NCBI RefSeq assembly: GCF_001921745.1
Contig: NZ_MRYA01000001.1
Location: forward strand, 62,001-126,000
Length of the DNA: 64,000 nt
Reading direction: 5' to 3'
DNA from: Psychrobacter sp. Cmf 22.2
Lineage (GTDB): Bacteria; Pseudomonadota; Gammaproteobacteria; Pseudomonadales; Moraxellaceae
Shown here in pieces: positions 18,880-29,169 of this stretch. The notes beneath the pieces are model-generated. The model searched no databases. It was not told the DNA's origin and saw only the letters and a program-made list of their open reading frames with translations. Position 1 is the stretch's first letter, and every line of letters begins with the position of its first letter. The position numbers and the translations under genes are program-made.

Positions 18880-18957
18880 ATTTATAATGTACCATCATGT
18901 CGGCTGCTAATGGTAATCAGTTGCCATACCAGCTGTCATAAACCATTGGCTTAAATA

Positions 18958-20157
18958 TTAATGGCGTGTTAAATCTACTGATGTACCGCTAACGCTGTCT
19001 TTTAAGCTTAATTTGAGCATAATATAGCCGGCAACACCAGATACGATCGAGCCCATAATAATACCTAAACGCTCATCGAACAATGATGTGTCGCCTGCAA
19101 ATGCCAGACCTCCGATAAACAAACTCATCGTAAAGCCCACACCGCATAATAAGGCTGCACCATAAATCTGCTTATAATCCATGCCTCTTGGCATGGTCGA
19201 GATACCAAGTTTAAAGATGAGCCAACACATGACCATGACACCTACTTGCTTACCGATAAATAGTCCTGCGGCGATACCAAGGGGTACTGAATGGAATAGC
19301 TCAGCGAACCCTGCGCCTTTAAGCGAGATGCCCGAGTTGGCAAACGCAAATAGTGGCAAAATACCATAAGATACCGTGTTTTGTAGATCATGTTCAAGCT
19401 CCTCAAGCGGCGAATGTTCAGGGTCCGTACGGTCAAACAATGGAATGAATAACGCTAAAACAACGCCTGCTAGCGTTGCATGAATACCAGATTTGAGCAC
19501 TGCTATCCACATAATAACGCCAATGAGTAAATAGGGCGTGAGGCTAGTAATATTTCGGCGATTAAGTAAATATAAAAAGGGCAGACATAAGCCTGCGACG
19601 GCTAGTGAGCTTAACGATAACTCGCTTGTATAAAATAAAGCAATGATTAAAATAGCACCGATATCATCAAAGATAGCAATAGATACCAAAAACACTTTTA
19701 AGGAGTTAGGTACGCGGTTACCAAGCAGACTTAAGATACCTAGAGCAAACGCAATATCGGTTGCAGCAGGAATAGCCCAGCCTTTCCAAAACTCAGGTTC
19801 GTTGTAGTTAAAAAGTAGATACACAATAGCTGGCACAATCATACCACCCACTGCGGCACCAGCTGGAAGGATAATCTGTTTAACATTGGACAACTCGCCA
19901 ATAAGCACTTCGCGTTTGAGCTCAAGCCCAACTAAAAAAAAGAAAACTGCCATCAAACCATCGTTTATCCAATGATGAGCGTCTTTGGCAATTCCAAAAT
20001 CGCCTATTTGAATAGCAACAGGTGCGTGAATAAAAGATTCGTACCAAACATTGAGAGGACTATTGGCGACAATCATGGCTGCGATAGCTGCCAAAGCTAA
20101 TACAATACCACCTGAAGCATCGAGGTTAAAAAATGCCCTAACTTTTTGTATTGCCAT
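18958..20157 (-). CDS. nhaA: Na+/H+ antiporter NhaA
   Basis: A 399-residue inner-membrane electrogenic antiporter that exports Na+ (or Li+) in exchange for protons, important for salt and alkaline pH tolerance. The ion-binding pair Asp164-Asp165 in AIFDDIGAI matches Asp163-Asp164 of E. coli NhaA, and Asp134 in [10 protein letters not shown] matches Asp133. Start ATG 20157 (MAIQKVRAF) is chosen because GAGGA lies five bases upstream; an ATG eight codons earlier is open but has no such site. Length matches the family (about 390). The large upstream gap may hold salt-responsive control, though no nhaR is adjacent. Confidence 0.96.
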   Translation of the reverse strand: MAIQKVRAFFNLDASGGIVLALAAIAAMIVANSPLNVWYESFIHAPVAIQIGDFGIAKDAHHWINDGLMAVFFFLVGLELKREVLIGELSNVKQIILPAGAAVGGMIVPAIVYLLFNYNEPEFWKGWAIPAATDIAFALGILSLLGNRVPNSLKVFLVSIAIFDDIGAILIIALFYTSELSLSSLAVAGLCLPFLYLLNRRNITSLTPYLLIGVIMWIAVLKSGIHATLAGVVLALFIPLFDRTDPEHSPLEELEHDLQNTVSYGILPLFAFANSGISLKGAGFAELFHSVPLGIAAGLFIGKQVGVMVMCWLIFKLGISTMPRGMDYKQIYGAALLCGVGFTMSLFIGGLAFAGDTSLFDERLGIIMGSIVSGVAGYIMLKLSLKDSVSGTSVDLTRH

Positions 20158-20792
20158 ATCATCCTCATTTGTTAAATACATACTATAAACGTAAACGTCT
20201 ATCTGACAGCTTTGTAATATCGCTGATAGCTCGCTTTAGTTTCTCATAATTTCATCAATATAAACAATAAAATGCGTTAAACAATATATATCAGCTTATC
20301 GCATTCTATTATGACAGGCGATACAAAAACGATAACAAGATTGATAACGCTATTACGACCTAATAAATACCTTAAGTCTATCTTCTTTTTCGGTGTTTTT
20401 TCATTACTAAAAAGTATTCTATGTTTTGTGATAGATACTGACAACCGTTATACATAAGATGCAGCTGTCTTAGGCAGATTCGCGAGCGTTATCATAAATT
20501 ATAATGTTATAACATGATAGTGTTTACAGACAGATATTGCTTATGGACAAATAGTCCTTACAGACAAATAGTATCTACCGTTAAGTAGGCATATAGTCAT
20601 GACAAATCTAACAAGCTTTGCTGCGCCTTTGGTCTTTTTATAGTTTTAACTTTATAATAAGTCGCTTTTCAACCAACACTTCAACCTATCCACTATTTTA
20701 TTTTAATATTTATATTGATATTAAAGGCCGCTTGACTGGCGGTCTAGTGTTTTTGGCTGTTTTTATGAGAATTTTATAACAAGGCCATCTCT
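20158..20792. other. 635-bp intergenic region
   Basis: AT-rich sequence between the divergent nhaA and TSUP genes, unusually long for this window. A weak stem GGCCGC / GCGGTC lies near 20728-20746, just upstream of the TSUP gene. I see no coding frame, tRNA or clear promoter. Confidence 0.4.
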
Positions 20793-21548
20793 ATGGACGT
20801 ATCTTTAACCCTAGAAATTATTTTGATGCTCACTGCGGTGGCAGCGCTCGCTGGTTTTATCGATGCCATCGCAGGTGGTGGCGGACTGCTTACCATACCT
20901 GCGATGCTACTGGCTAATATACCACCAGTACTCACCTTAGGCACCAATAAGTTACAGGCTGCCTCAGGTGCGCTTGCGGCCTCCATTACCATGGTTAAAA
21001 AAGGAGTGGTCAAACCTCAACGTATAAAGATTGCCATTATTGCAGCTTTTATCGGTTCAGTCATTGGTACTATTGCTGTGCAATTGTCCCCGCCTGATCT
21101 TCTAGAAAGGCTGATTCCATTTTTGATCGCTGCTATTGGAATTTATACCTTGTTTGCCCCTAGACTTGGTGAAGTTGAGGCTGCACCGCGTATCTCGGAA
21201 AGTAAGTGGCAAAAAGTCGTGGCGCCATTGATTGGATTTTATGATGGTTATATAGGACCAGGTACGGGTATGTTTTTTGCACTTGGTAATGTCGCTTTAC
21301 GTGGAAGGCAGATTATTGAAGCGACTGGAGCTGCCAAAGTATTGAACTTATCTACCAATATTGGCTCGCTAATATTTTTTATTTTAGGTGGCAATGTGCT
21401 TTGGAAAGTGGGGCTGGCGATGATGGTTGGTCAAACGATAGGCGCTTATTTTGGCTCGCATATGGTAGTCAAAGGCGGTAGTAAGCTGATTCGCCCAGTG
21501 ATTGTGTTGGTATGCTTGGCAATGTTGACTAAATATGTGTTCGGTTAG
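20793..21548 (+). CDS. TSUP-family transporter (TauE/SafE), copy 1
   Basis: A 251-residue membrane protein with seven or eight helices. The N-terminal half holds GFIDAIAGGGGLLTIPAML and LGTNKLQAASGA, and the C-terminal half the related YDGYIGPGTGMFF, the two-fold repeat signature of the TauE/SafE (DUF81) family. Members export sulfite, sulfoacetate or other organosulfur anions; the substrate here is not inferable. It is convergent with the symporter gene and ends at a shared terminator. A second, quite different TSUP protein lies at 29170-29952. Confidence 0.92.
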   Translation: MDVSLTLEIILMLTAVAALAGFIDAIAGGGGLLTIPAMLLANIPPVLTLGTNKLQAASGALAASITMVKKGVVKPQRIKIAIIAAFIGSVIGTIAVQLSPPDLLERLIPFLIAAIGIYTLFAPRLGEVEAAPRISESKWQKVVAPLIGFYDGYIGPGTGMFFALGNVALRGRQIIEATGAAKVLNLSTNIGSLIFFILGGNVLWKVGLAMMVGQTIGAYFGSHMVVKGGSKLIRPVIVLVCLAMLTKYVFG

Positions 21549-21611
21549 GTTTATAGTCAATAACCGCCAATGCTCTACAGTTACTATAAAACAGCTACAA
21601 AACCAAGTTAT

Positions 21612-21644
21612 AAAAAACCCCAAACTAATCAGTCTGGGGTTTTT
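21612..21644. terminator. Bidirectional terminator
   Basis: AAAAACCCCA / TGGGGTTTTT form a perfect 10-base stem with T tracts on both strands, between convergent TSUP and symporter genes. Confidence 0.9.
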
Positions 21645-21700
21645 AACGTTTTATAATATTAAGCTGTCCTACTATTATATGTAGTTACTTGTATGCGTAG

Positions 21701-23077
21701 CTACTTACGGCGATCGACATCATCGTACTCACTACCCATCAATCCATCGCTAAAGACTTGTGAGAATTCACGCTCATTGTCTTCATCAATATGACCATCA
21801 AATACATCTTTTGCACCAGCATAAGGATCGTTGTAAATGGCAACATCCATTTTGTTTTCTGACTTTGCCACAATCGTTGTCACCGCTGCATCACCGCCAA
21901 CGTTCACTGCTGTACGCAACATGTCCAAGATACGATCCACACCTAAGATAAGACCAATACCTTCAATAGGTAAGCCTACTTGAGCAAATACCATCGATAA
22001 CATGATTAGACCTACGCCTGGTACACCTGCTGTGCCGACAGAGGCCAATACTGACATTAAGATAACAGTCAGATATTCGGTAATGCCCAAATCAATCCCA
22101 TAGATATTGGCAATAAAAATGGTCGCAGTACCTTGCATGATAGCCGTACCATCCATGTTGATGGTCGCCCCAAAAGGCACAGTAAACGATGCAACTGAGT
22201 TATTGACCCCCATACGCTTGGTTACTGTGCGTAAGGTAATAGGAATGGTGGCGTTCGAGCTTGACGTACTAAATGCAAAAATCTGCACTTCGCGCATCTT
22301 GGCTAAAAAGGTCTTGATTGATAAACCTGAGAATAGCTTGAGCACGATCATCATCGTAATAAAGAAATGGAAAGCAAGAGAGCCAACCAGTACAGCGACA
22401 TAACCGAGTAATGACCAAATAAGATCCAAACCAAGCTCAGCCATTGCCTTCGTTAAAAGTGCAAATACACCATAAGGAGCTAGGTTCATGATGATAGTCA
22501 CCATCTTTAAGATGACTTCATTGATGAGCTCTAAACTTTGCACTAAGCCTTTGGCAGGCTTACCGACCATCAAAATACTAATACCAATCAAAATGGCAAA
22601 GAAAATAATAGACAACATATCGCCATTTGCCATCGCGCTAATGGGGTTGGATGGGATAATGTTGGAGAATACGTCAAGTAGTGGCGGCGCAGATTTGGCT
22701 TCAAAAGCGGCTTCGGTTCCGATATCCATCCCTTTACCGATGCCGAATAAAATACCAAGCCCAATCGCAGTCGCAATCGCTAAGGCCGTTGTCATCATAT
22801 AAATAAGAAAAGTCTTGGTACCAATACGGCCAAGTAAGCGAATATCACCGATACCGCAAACACCGCAAATAAGTGAGATTAATACTAAAGGTACCACCAG
22901 CATTTTTAGCGAGTTAACGAACAGCTTACCAATAATGGCAAAAAATCCATTCGTTACATAGGTATTAACAAAGCTGCCTTCACCATTAAGTCCGGAATAA
23001 TTCAAAAATAAACCCAGTATAATACCGAGTACCATGGCAACAATAATCTTGCCCGTCAGTCCCATATTTTTCCACAT
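21701..23077 (-). CDS. Dicarboxylate/amino acid:cation symporter (DAACS)
   Basis: A 458-residue member of the GltP/GltT/DctA family of Na+- or H+-coupled symporters. The serine-rich re-entrant hairpin 1 is FSTSSSNATIPITL (about residues 269-282), and the transport motif NMDGTA follows about 30 residues later, with VPGVGLIML as hairpin 2. The last ~40 residues are acidic (DDVD, DEDNE) and lie in the cytoplasm. The family transports glutamate, aspartate or C4-dicarboxylates; which one cannot be decided from these motifs. AAGGA precedes ATG 23077. Confidence 0.93.
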   Translation of the reverse strand: MWKNMGLTGKIIVAMVLGIILGLFLNYSGLNGEGSFVNTYVTNGFFAIIGKLFVNSLKMLVVPLVLISLICGVCGIGDIRLLGRIGTKTFLIYMMTTALAIATAIGLGILFGIGKGMDIGTEAAFEAKSAPPLLDVFSNIIPSNPISAMANGDMLSIIFFAILIGISILMVGKPAKGLVQSLELINEVILKMVTIIMNLAPYGVFALLTKAMAELGLDLIWSLLGYVAVLVGSLAFHFFITMMIVLKLFSGLSIKTFLAKMREVQIFAFSTSSSNATIPITLRTVTKRMGVNNSVASFTVPFGATINMDGTAIMQGTATIFIANIYGIDLGITEYLTVILMSVLASVGTAGVPGVGLIMLSMVFAQVGLPIEGIGLILGVDRILDMLRTAVNVGGDAAVTTIVAKSENKMDVAIYNDPYAGAKDVFDGHIDEDNEREFSQVFSDGLMGSEYDDVDRRK

Positions 23078-23643
23078 AACTTATATCCTTGGTATACGTA
23101 ACTTTTGGCAATAAAACTGATTATTAAATTATGATGACTAATATCATAGTCATCATTATCAATCACGTTAAGAGCCTTGTTACGCCTAAATTCTTTTTAG
23201 TCTCACGTTTCGGGGGACAATATAAAAGAATTGTTAGGGGCACTGCAAGATTTTTTTCTCATTCAAGTCATATTTAATCATTGATATGACAGCTTACAAA
23301 AGCTATGTGCCCAAAGAATAGCCGTTATTTATTCTAAACATTTTGTTTTTGTTATGGAAACAAATTTTTTTATTTACTCTTACTCAGCAAATCGCTGATC
23401 AGTTTGATATATTTATTGTGGGTTGAACATCTCTTAAGTGCACACACTTCACCGGCAAGTATTTGAATAAGGTTATGTCTTATACCGTATATGCCCATGT
23501 TGTTAGCTGTTCGATATAACTGTCCTATCATACAAAGACCTAATAATTGCATAGCCCAAAAAAAGCAAGACTGCCCTAGTTTGACAGCCTTGCTTTTGGT
23601 TTTTTTGTTTTTGTAGCTTGCCCAGTTACTCAAAAAATATTGA
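23078..23643. other. 566-bp intergenic region
   Basis: The stretch holds the symporter promoter region and the downstream terminator of the FadE-like gene. The rest is AT-rich with no supported gene; a minus-strand frame at 23370-23744 overlaps the fadE 3' end out of frame and lacks a ribosome site. Confidence 0.45.
23561..23597 (-). terminator. Terminator of the FadE-like gene
   Basis: On the minus strand AAAAGCAAGGCTG pairs with CAGTCTTGCTTTT (one mismatch) and is followed by T residues, about 47 bp after the fadE-like stop. Confidence 0.8.
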
Positions 23644-26553
23644 TTACGCTTTATCGTCTTCTTCACGGCGTAGACCGTCTTGCCATTTAGAGCCTTGCGT
23701 AGAAACGTTTTCTCCCTCGCTACTCTCATGCCCACTGTGAGCATTTAGACGCCCATCATCTGTGTCTAATTGAGTATCAATACCTCTACTATGATTGTAA
23801 CTCATACGTTCGCTAAGCGTCGACTCAGCGTCGCGACTACGATGATCAAGTGCTTCAGCTTCAGGGTTCGCTTCATCGAAGTCGGTTTGTGCCTTAACTT
23901 CCTCAACCGTACTTTGTTCGCCAGCCATTTTGACATCGCCATCCGTCTCATAACGATGCGCTGGATTGTCATCGCCCGTAGACTCAGTATCTTTGATTGA
24001 ATTATCATCGGCCGATATACCGTTTTGAGCTTGGGCCGCGCTTTTAAGCTCAGCATAATCCGTCAGCTGATGTACCGCATTCTCTAAACTATGAGGATTA
24101 AAGCGCTCTTGTACATGCAAAAGATGTTCATCAAGTACATCGGTAAGCAGAGAATCAAAACGTAGTGCGTTGTATTTAATTAATTGCTCAGCCTCACTTT
24201 CAGTAATAACACCACTTTGGCTGGCATGGACTACGTGATCTTCAAAGGTTAAGCCCTCAAAGCTATCATCATGTTCTGCTTTTTTGAACTTTTGCCATAG
24301 TGGTTCAACTTCGAGCAGCGTCTGATAAGCGTGTTCCATACGTCCAGTAACATCATCAGGATCAGTATTGTAGTACACCATGGTCTTGAGATAATCACGA
24401 AATGGATTGGCTTCATGATCATCCATAAAGGTATCACCCAATTTGGCTTTGAGCTCATCACTAGCTGGCGTAAAGATACGTCCACTTGGGAATGTCACAA
24501 AGCTAACCACATTGGCCGCCATCCGATTAGGGAAGTTGGCAAAAAATGCAACAAAGGCTTCTTGAATAGTATATAGGCTATTTTGTAGGGCGACCTCTGC
24601 GTGTAAGCGCTCTGCTTCTGACTTACTACCATGCTCGTAAAACTGCAAAATAGCGGTGGCAATAAATAGATGACCATGAATATCAGCCAAGCGTCCCGAC
24701 ATCATCTCTTTACGCTTCAAGTCTCCAGCGAGTAGACCTAAAGCCATATCGGCAGTAAGGGCAAAGCCAGCGCTCAAGCGGTTGATATGTTTGTAGTAGG
24801 GGCGAGTAAAACTGTCTGCAAAGCTTGGCGCGTTACTACTACCGCCGACGTAGCCTGCGACAAAAGCTTTTGCCCCGCGGTTAAAGGTATAACCTAAATG
24901 TTTAAAAAATAGGTTGTCAAACTGCTTTAGAGCGTCTTTTTTGTCTTCACTTTGTAGTAATTGCAACTCATCGAACAGATATGGGTGACAACGCATAGCG
25001 CCTTGACCAAAAATCATGAGCGAGCGTGTCAGAATATTTGCACCCTCAACCGTAATAGAGACCGGAATAGATTGATAAAGAGAGGCTAAAAAGTTACGCG
25101 GACCCATTTGTATGGCACGACCACCAACGACATCCATACCATCATTGACGACTTCACGCATAGTCTCGGTCGCATAGTATTTCGCCATGGCCGTCATCAC
25201 CGATGGCGTACCACCTTGGTTAAGACCGCAAGTAACCAGATGACGAAATGCCTCTAGCATATAAGTATTACTAGCCATACGACTGGTGGCATCTTGGACA
25301 CCTTCGAATTTACCAACCGATATTTTGAACTGTTCGCGTACCTTTGCAAAAGCACTCACCGACAAGTAACTCATCTCGCTTGCTGACGTTGAAAGCGCTG
25401 GTAAAGAGATACCGCGTCCAACCCCAAGACATTCCATGAGCATACGCCAACCGCGACCAGCATTTTCGACACCGCCAATAATATAATCTAGTGGAATGAA
25501 GACATCCGTACCATCAACCGTACCATTCATAAATGGTGAGCCACTTGGATAATGACGTGGGCCTATAATCACGCCTTCGTGATCAGCAGGTATTAAAGCA
25601 CAGGTAATACCGTAGTCGGTCTTGCTAGGATCGCCAAGCAAACCTTCTGGATCATGCATTTTAAATGCCAGTCCCACGACAGTTGCGATAGGAGCAAGCG
25701 TAATCCAGCGTTTAGAGAAGTTCATGCGCATACCGAGCGTATGCTCACCTTCATGAATACCGTAGCACACCACTCCTGTATCGGGGATAGCGCCTGCATC
25801 AGAGCCCGCCTCAGGACCCGTCAGACCAAAGCAAGGAACTTCTTCACCTTTAGCAAGTCCGGGTAACCAGCGCTGTTTTTGCTCATCGGTACCATAGTGC
25901 ATGAGCAGCTCACCAGGACCAAGTGAGTTTGGCACCATACAGCTGACCGCAGCCGTTGAAGAGCGTGAAGCGATTTTACTCATCACGCGACTTTGAGCAT
26001 AAGAGCTGAATTCTAAACCGCCATACTCTTGAGGAATAATCAAACCCAAAAAGCCATTGGCTTTAATAAACTGCCAAGTCTGCGGGGTTAGGTCTTTATA
26101 ATCTTGAGTAATCTCCCATTCATCAAGCATGGCACATAGCGTCTCAACTTCATTGTCGATGAAGCTTTGTTCGCGTTCAGACAACTCAGGATAAGGGTAA
26201 TTGGCAAAGGTGTCCCAGTTTGGCGCACCCATAAACAGCTCTTTTTCCCACCAGCTAGTACCCGCATCAAGCGCCTCACGTTCAGTATCACTCATACTTG
26301 GCATGGCACCGCTTAGAGCCTTATAGACAGGCTTGGTAATAAGCGCTTGGCGTATGGGAGCAATCAACAGTATCAAACACAAAAGTGCTATTGGAACACC
26401 CAATACGAGCGACCATGGGCTAATAAACGCAGTAACTATGACGGTGATTATGGCAACGATACTACCAGTGACACGGGATAAAGACAGTAAAAATATGGCC
26501 AAGACAACGGCTAACTGAATGATTACTGCTAAAATAAATAAGCCAATCGCCAT
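23644..26553 (-). CDS. fadE: FadE-type acyl-CoA dehydrogenase with long acidic tail
   Basis: A 969-residue flavoprotein of the large FadE/DUF1974 type, which catalyses the first oxidation step of fatty acid beta-oxidation. The first ~70 residues contain two or three hydrophobic helices (membrane anchoring); the acyl-CoA dehydrogenase core begins near residue 130, with CFGLTGPEAGSDAGAIPDTG in the middle domain and GGRAIQMGPRNF in the C-terminal helical domain. E. coli FadE has 814 residues. Here the catalytic and DUF1974 parts end near residue 840 and about 130 more residues follow that are Asp/Glu/Ser/Thr-rich and look disordered. A strong ribosome site (AAGGAG) precedes ATG 26553. It is monocistronic with its own terminator. 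Confidence 0.93.
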   Translation of the reverse strand: MAIGLFILAVIIQLAVVLAIFLLSLSRVTGSIVAIITVIVTAFISPWSLVLGVPIALLCLILLIAPIRQALITKPVYKALSGAMPSMSDTEREALDAGTSWWEKELFMGAPNWDTFANYPYPELSEREQSFIDNEVETLCAMLDEWEITQDYKDLTPQTWQFIKANGFLGLIIPQEYGGLEFSSYAQSRVMSKIASRSSTAAVSCMVPNSLGPGELLMHYGTDEQKQRWLPGLAKGEEVPCFGLTGPEAGSDAGAIPDTGVVCYGIHEGEHTLGMRMNFSKRWITLAPIATVVGLAFKMHDPEGLLGDPSKTDYGITCALIPADHEGVIIGPRHYPSGSPFMNGTVDGTDVFIPLDYIIGGVENAGRGWRMLMECLGVGRGISLPALSTSASEMSYLSVSAFAKVREQFKISVGKFEGVQDATSRMASNTYMLEAFRHLVTCGLNQGGTPSVMTAMAKYYATETMREVVNDGMDVVGGRAIQMGPRNFLASLYQSIPVSITVEGANILTRSLMIFGQGAMRCHPYLFDELQLLQSEDKKDALKQFDNLFFKHLGYTFNRGAKAFVAGYVGGSSNAPSFADSFTRPYYKHINRLSAGFALTADMALGLLAGDLKRKEMMSGRLADIHGHLFIATAILQFYEHGSKSEAERLHAEVALQNSLYTIQEAFVAFFANFPNRMAANVVSFVTFPSGRIFTPASDELKAKLGDTFMDDHEANPFRDYLKTMVYYNTDPDDVTGRMEHAYQTLLEVEPLWQKFKKAEHDDSFEGLTFEDHVVHASQSGVITESEAEQLIKYNALRFDSLLTDVLDEHLLHVQERFNPHSLENAVHQLTDYAELKSAAQAQNGISADDNSIKDTESTGDDNPAHRYETDGDVKMAGEQSTVEEVKAQTDFDEANPEAEALDHRSRDAESTLSERMSYNHSRGIDTQLDTDDGRLNAHSGHESSEGENVSTQGSKWQDGLRREEDDKA

Positions 26554-26861
26554 GACTGTCTCCTTGGCAAAACGTGAGTGAGAAATTTAGAAATACAAAA
26601 TTAGGTGTTATTAATAATCAGGGTCGATAATAAAACAGCCATCATACATATCGTTTGTGAGCCTGCTTTTTATCCTTGCTTTAAAGCTTTATTAAATCTT
26701 ATTGTTTATTAAATCAGGCTATAAAGACAATTGTATCTACCAATATGAAATAGTTCTCATAAACTATCAATAGACAAAATGCTACGCTATGTCGACAATA
26801 TGTATCAACTTACCTTTTTTAATTTTTTAAATAAAACAAACGATCTATTGGACCGTACAAG
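26554..26861. other. Intergenic region between fadE and radC
   Basis: 308 bp, AT-rich, holding the fadE-like promoter region downstream of radC. I see no hairpin with a T-run and no gene. Confidence 0.4.
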
Positions 26862-27542
26862 TCAAAAGGGCGATAAGCAGTTTTCAGCGTAGGATAAGGT
26901 GTCGTTACGACCAACGATAATATGGTCTATAAAAGTGATATCAAGTAAATCACAGGCTTTTTTTAGCTCATAAGTTAACAGGTTATCTGCTGTCGATGGC
27001 TGTGCATCAGTATGAGGGTGGTTGTGAGCCACGATTAACTGACTGGTTGCATGGCTTAAGGCATGACGCAGTACGTGCTTGATGCATACTGAACAAGAAG
27101 AGATGCCACCAGTAAAAAGTATCTCAAAGTTTAATAAATTCAGAGCATTATCGAGACAAAGTACGGCAAAGACCTCACGATGCTCGCCGCGCAATTGTGT
27201 ACTGATATAGTCTTTGACCGCCTGTGAACGCCCAAGGGCCTGACCAGTCTTAAGTTGACTATCCAGATAGCGTGTGCCCATCTCAAGCGAAGCTAATATC
27301 TGTGTATATTTGGCAGGGCCGATACCATGGCAGGCAAGGACAGACTCTTGCGGCGCCGCTAAGAGTTCTGCTAGGCTACCGAATTGCTCAATCAAATGAC
27401 GAGCAAGCTCGATAGCTGACTGCGATTGAGTACCAGTGCGTAAAAATATTGCTAAAATTTCTGCATCGGTAAGATGCGCTGCACCAAACTTCAGCAGCTT
27501 TTCACGTGGTCTGTCGTCTTCGTGCCAGTCTTTTATAGCCAC
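26862..27542 (-). CDS. radC: RadC-family JAB/MPN-domain protein
   Basis: A 226-residue protein with an N-terminal helix-hairpin-helix-like region (GIGPAKYTQI) and a C-terminal JAB/MPN domain. The metal motif is AHNHPHTDAQPSTAD, giving the two histidines, Ser and Asp of the JAMM signature. RadC was named for DNA repair, but that role has been questioned and its true function remains unclear. The start is GTG 27542 with AAGGA upstream. It is divergent from coaBC, the same arrangement as in many gammaproteobacteria. Confidence 0.95.
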   Translation of the reverse strand: MAIKDWHEDDRPREKLLKFGAAHLTDAEILAIFLRTGTQSQSAIELARHLIEQFGSLAELLAAPQESVLACHGIGPAKYTQILASLEMGTRYLDSQLKTGQALGRSQAVKDYISTQLRGEHREVFAVLCLDNALNLLNFEILFTGGISSCSVCIKHVLRHALSHATSQLIVAHNHPHTDAQPSTADNLLTYELKKACDLLDITFIDHIIVGRNDTLSYAENCLSPF

Positions 27543-27681
27543 TATTTTTCCTTAAATATGGGTTGATACTAAATAAATGAGAGAGTAAACAAGATTAGGG
27601 AAGAAAACTTTCCCCAATTTATCGCATAATTGTTACTATAAACGCAATTTTATCTTCTAACTTTTTATTGATGCCACGCCT

Positions 27682-29118
27682 ATGTCAAATGTTGTGCTCG
27701 CTATTACTGGCGGTATTGCCGCTTATAAATCTGCTGTTTTTGCCCGTTTACTGATTAAAGCGGGGTTTGAGGTGCGCGTCATTATGACGACAGGCGCGCA
27801 AGCCTTTATCACACCACTAACCTTGCAAGCGCTGACTGGTAATGAGGTACATATCTCATTGCTTGATGAGCGTGCTGAGGCTGGCATGGGTCATATTGAG
27901 CTTGCCAAGTGGGCAGATTTGATAGTTATCGCGCCTGCGTCTGCCAATACCTTAGCTCGATTGGCAATGGGAATGGCTGATGACTTACTAGCAACGGTAT
28001 GCCTTGCAACTACCGCACCAGTATTGATTGCACCAGCGATGAACCAGCAAATGTGGGCTCATCCAGCGGTAAGCTTAAATGTACAGACGCTAGCTGATAT
28101 GAATTATCATATTATTAAGCCTACAAGTGGTGAGCAAGCATGCGGTGATGTAGGGGCAGGGCGCCTGCCTGAGCCTGAGCAATTGTTAGCAGAAGTACGT
28201 TTATTTAGCGCGCAGCAAACTATCCCACAGCACCTACACAGTAAAAAGGTCGTGATTACCGCAGGACCTACTGTTGAAGCGATCGATCCGGTGCGCTATT
28301 TATCCAATCATTCTTCAGGAAAAATGGGTTTTGCACTGGCACAAGCCTGCGTAGAAGCAGGCGCGCAAGTGACATTAATCGCTGGCGGTAAAGTCGCGCT
28401 ACCAACGCCGCTTGGGGTCACTCGTATTGATGTATTGTCTGCCGCAGAGATGCTAACGACTGCTCAGCAATGTGTGGCTGGTACGCATCCTGCTTTACTG
28501 GCTTTGGCTGAACATGAGCAAAATGATAGTCATGAGCACTACCATACGCATAGCCATGAACACGAACATGGCGATTGTGATTGCCATGAGCCGGATAATC
28601 AGATAGAGCCGCAAAGTATGGCGTTAGGAAGTATAACGTTAAACAGTGACTTAGATACTTTGCGCTTAGATACATTGCCCTTAGATAACTTGCGCCATGC
28701 TGATATCTTTATCGCCACTGCTGCTGTCGCTGATTATCGTACTGAAGAAGCTGCCCCACAAAAAATCAAAAAAACCCAAGATGCCATGACACTAAATCTG
28801 GTGAAAAACCCTGACATCTTAGCGACTATTTCACATGCCTATCCGGATATGTTTGTCGTCGGTTTTGCGGCAGAGACACAAGACGTAGAGCACTACGCGC
28901 GCGGTAAGCTGGCTTCTAAAGATTTGGACTTGATTGCTTGTAATGACGTCTCACGCTCAGATATTGGCTTCGCCAGCGATGACAATGCGATGCAAGTGTT
29001 TTTCTCAGAGCGCTATGCCCATGATACAGTGACATTAGAGAAAGCAAGCAAGGACAAGATTGCCGCACAGCTCGCTACTATTATCGGCGAGACCTTGATG
29101 CAACGTCTTAATGGTTAA
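27682..29118 (+). CDS. coaBC: CoaBC with a His-rich insertion
   Basis: Bifunctional enzyme of coenzyme A synthesis: the N-terminal CoaC flavoprotein decarboxylates phosphopantothenoylcysteine and the C-terminal CoaB ligates cysteine to phosphopantothenate. CoaC residues visible are His71, Asn121 in APAMNQQMW and Cys154 in GEQACGDVGAGR; CoaB has NHSSGKMGFA (209-218), AAVADYR and KIKK. The protein has 478 residues against about 406 in E. coli. The excess is one insertion at residues 267-339, inside the CoaB domain just before AAVADYR, starting with a cluster of His, Glu and Asp (about 278-302) and ending in LDTLRLDTLPLDN. The frame is intact throughout and the domain resumes normally. Confidence 0.96.
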   Translation: MSNVVLAITGGIAAYKSAVFARLLIKAGFEVRVIMTTGAQAFITPLTLQALTGNEVHISLLDERAEAGMGHIELAKWADLIVIAPASANTLARLAMGMADDLLATVCLATTAPVLIAPAMNQQMWAHPAVSLNVQTLADMNYHIIKPTSGEQACGDVGAGRLPEPEQLLAEVRLFSAQQTIPQHLHSKKVVITAGPTVEAIDPVRYLSNHSSGKMGFALAQACVEAGAQVTLIAGGKVALPTPLGVTRIDVLSAAEMLTTAQQCVAGTHPALLALAEHEQNDSHEHYHTHSHEHEHGDCDCHEPDNQIEPQSMALGSITLNSDLDTLRLDTLPLDNLRHADIFIATAAVADYRTEEAAPQKIKKTQDAMTLNLVKNPDILATISHAYPDMFVVGFAAETQDVEHYARGKLASKDLDLIACNDVSRSDIGFASDDNAMQVFFSERYAHDTVTLEKASKDKIAAQLATIIGETLMQRLNG

Positions 29119-29169
29119 TCATTTAGTTATTAGCATTAAGACGCAAATGATATATCTGTTAGGGCTATT

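Noticed and set aside
22107..22403. Plus-strand frame of 98 codons opposite the symporter
   Set aside because: It lies entirely inside a conserved coding gene on the other strand and has no ribosome site.
23370..23744. Minus-strand open frame of 124 codons
   Set aside because: It overlaps the fadE-like 3' end out of frame, has no ribosome site and spans the terminator hairpin.
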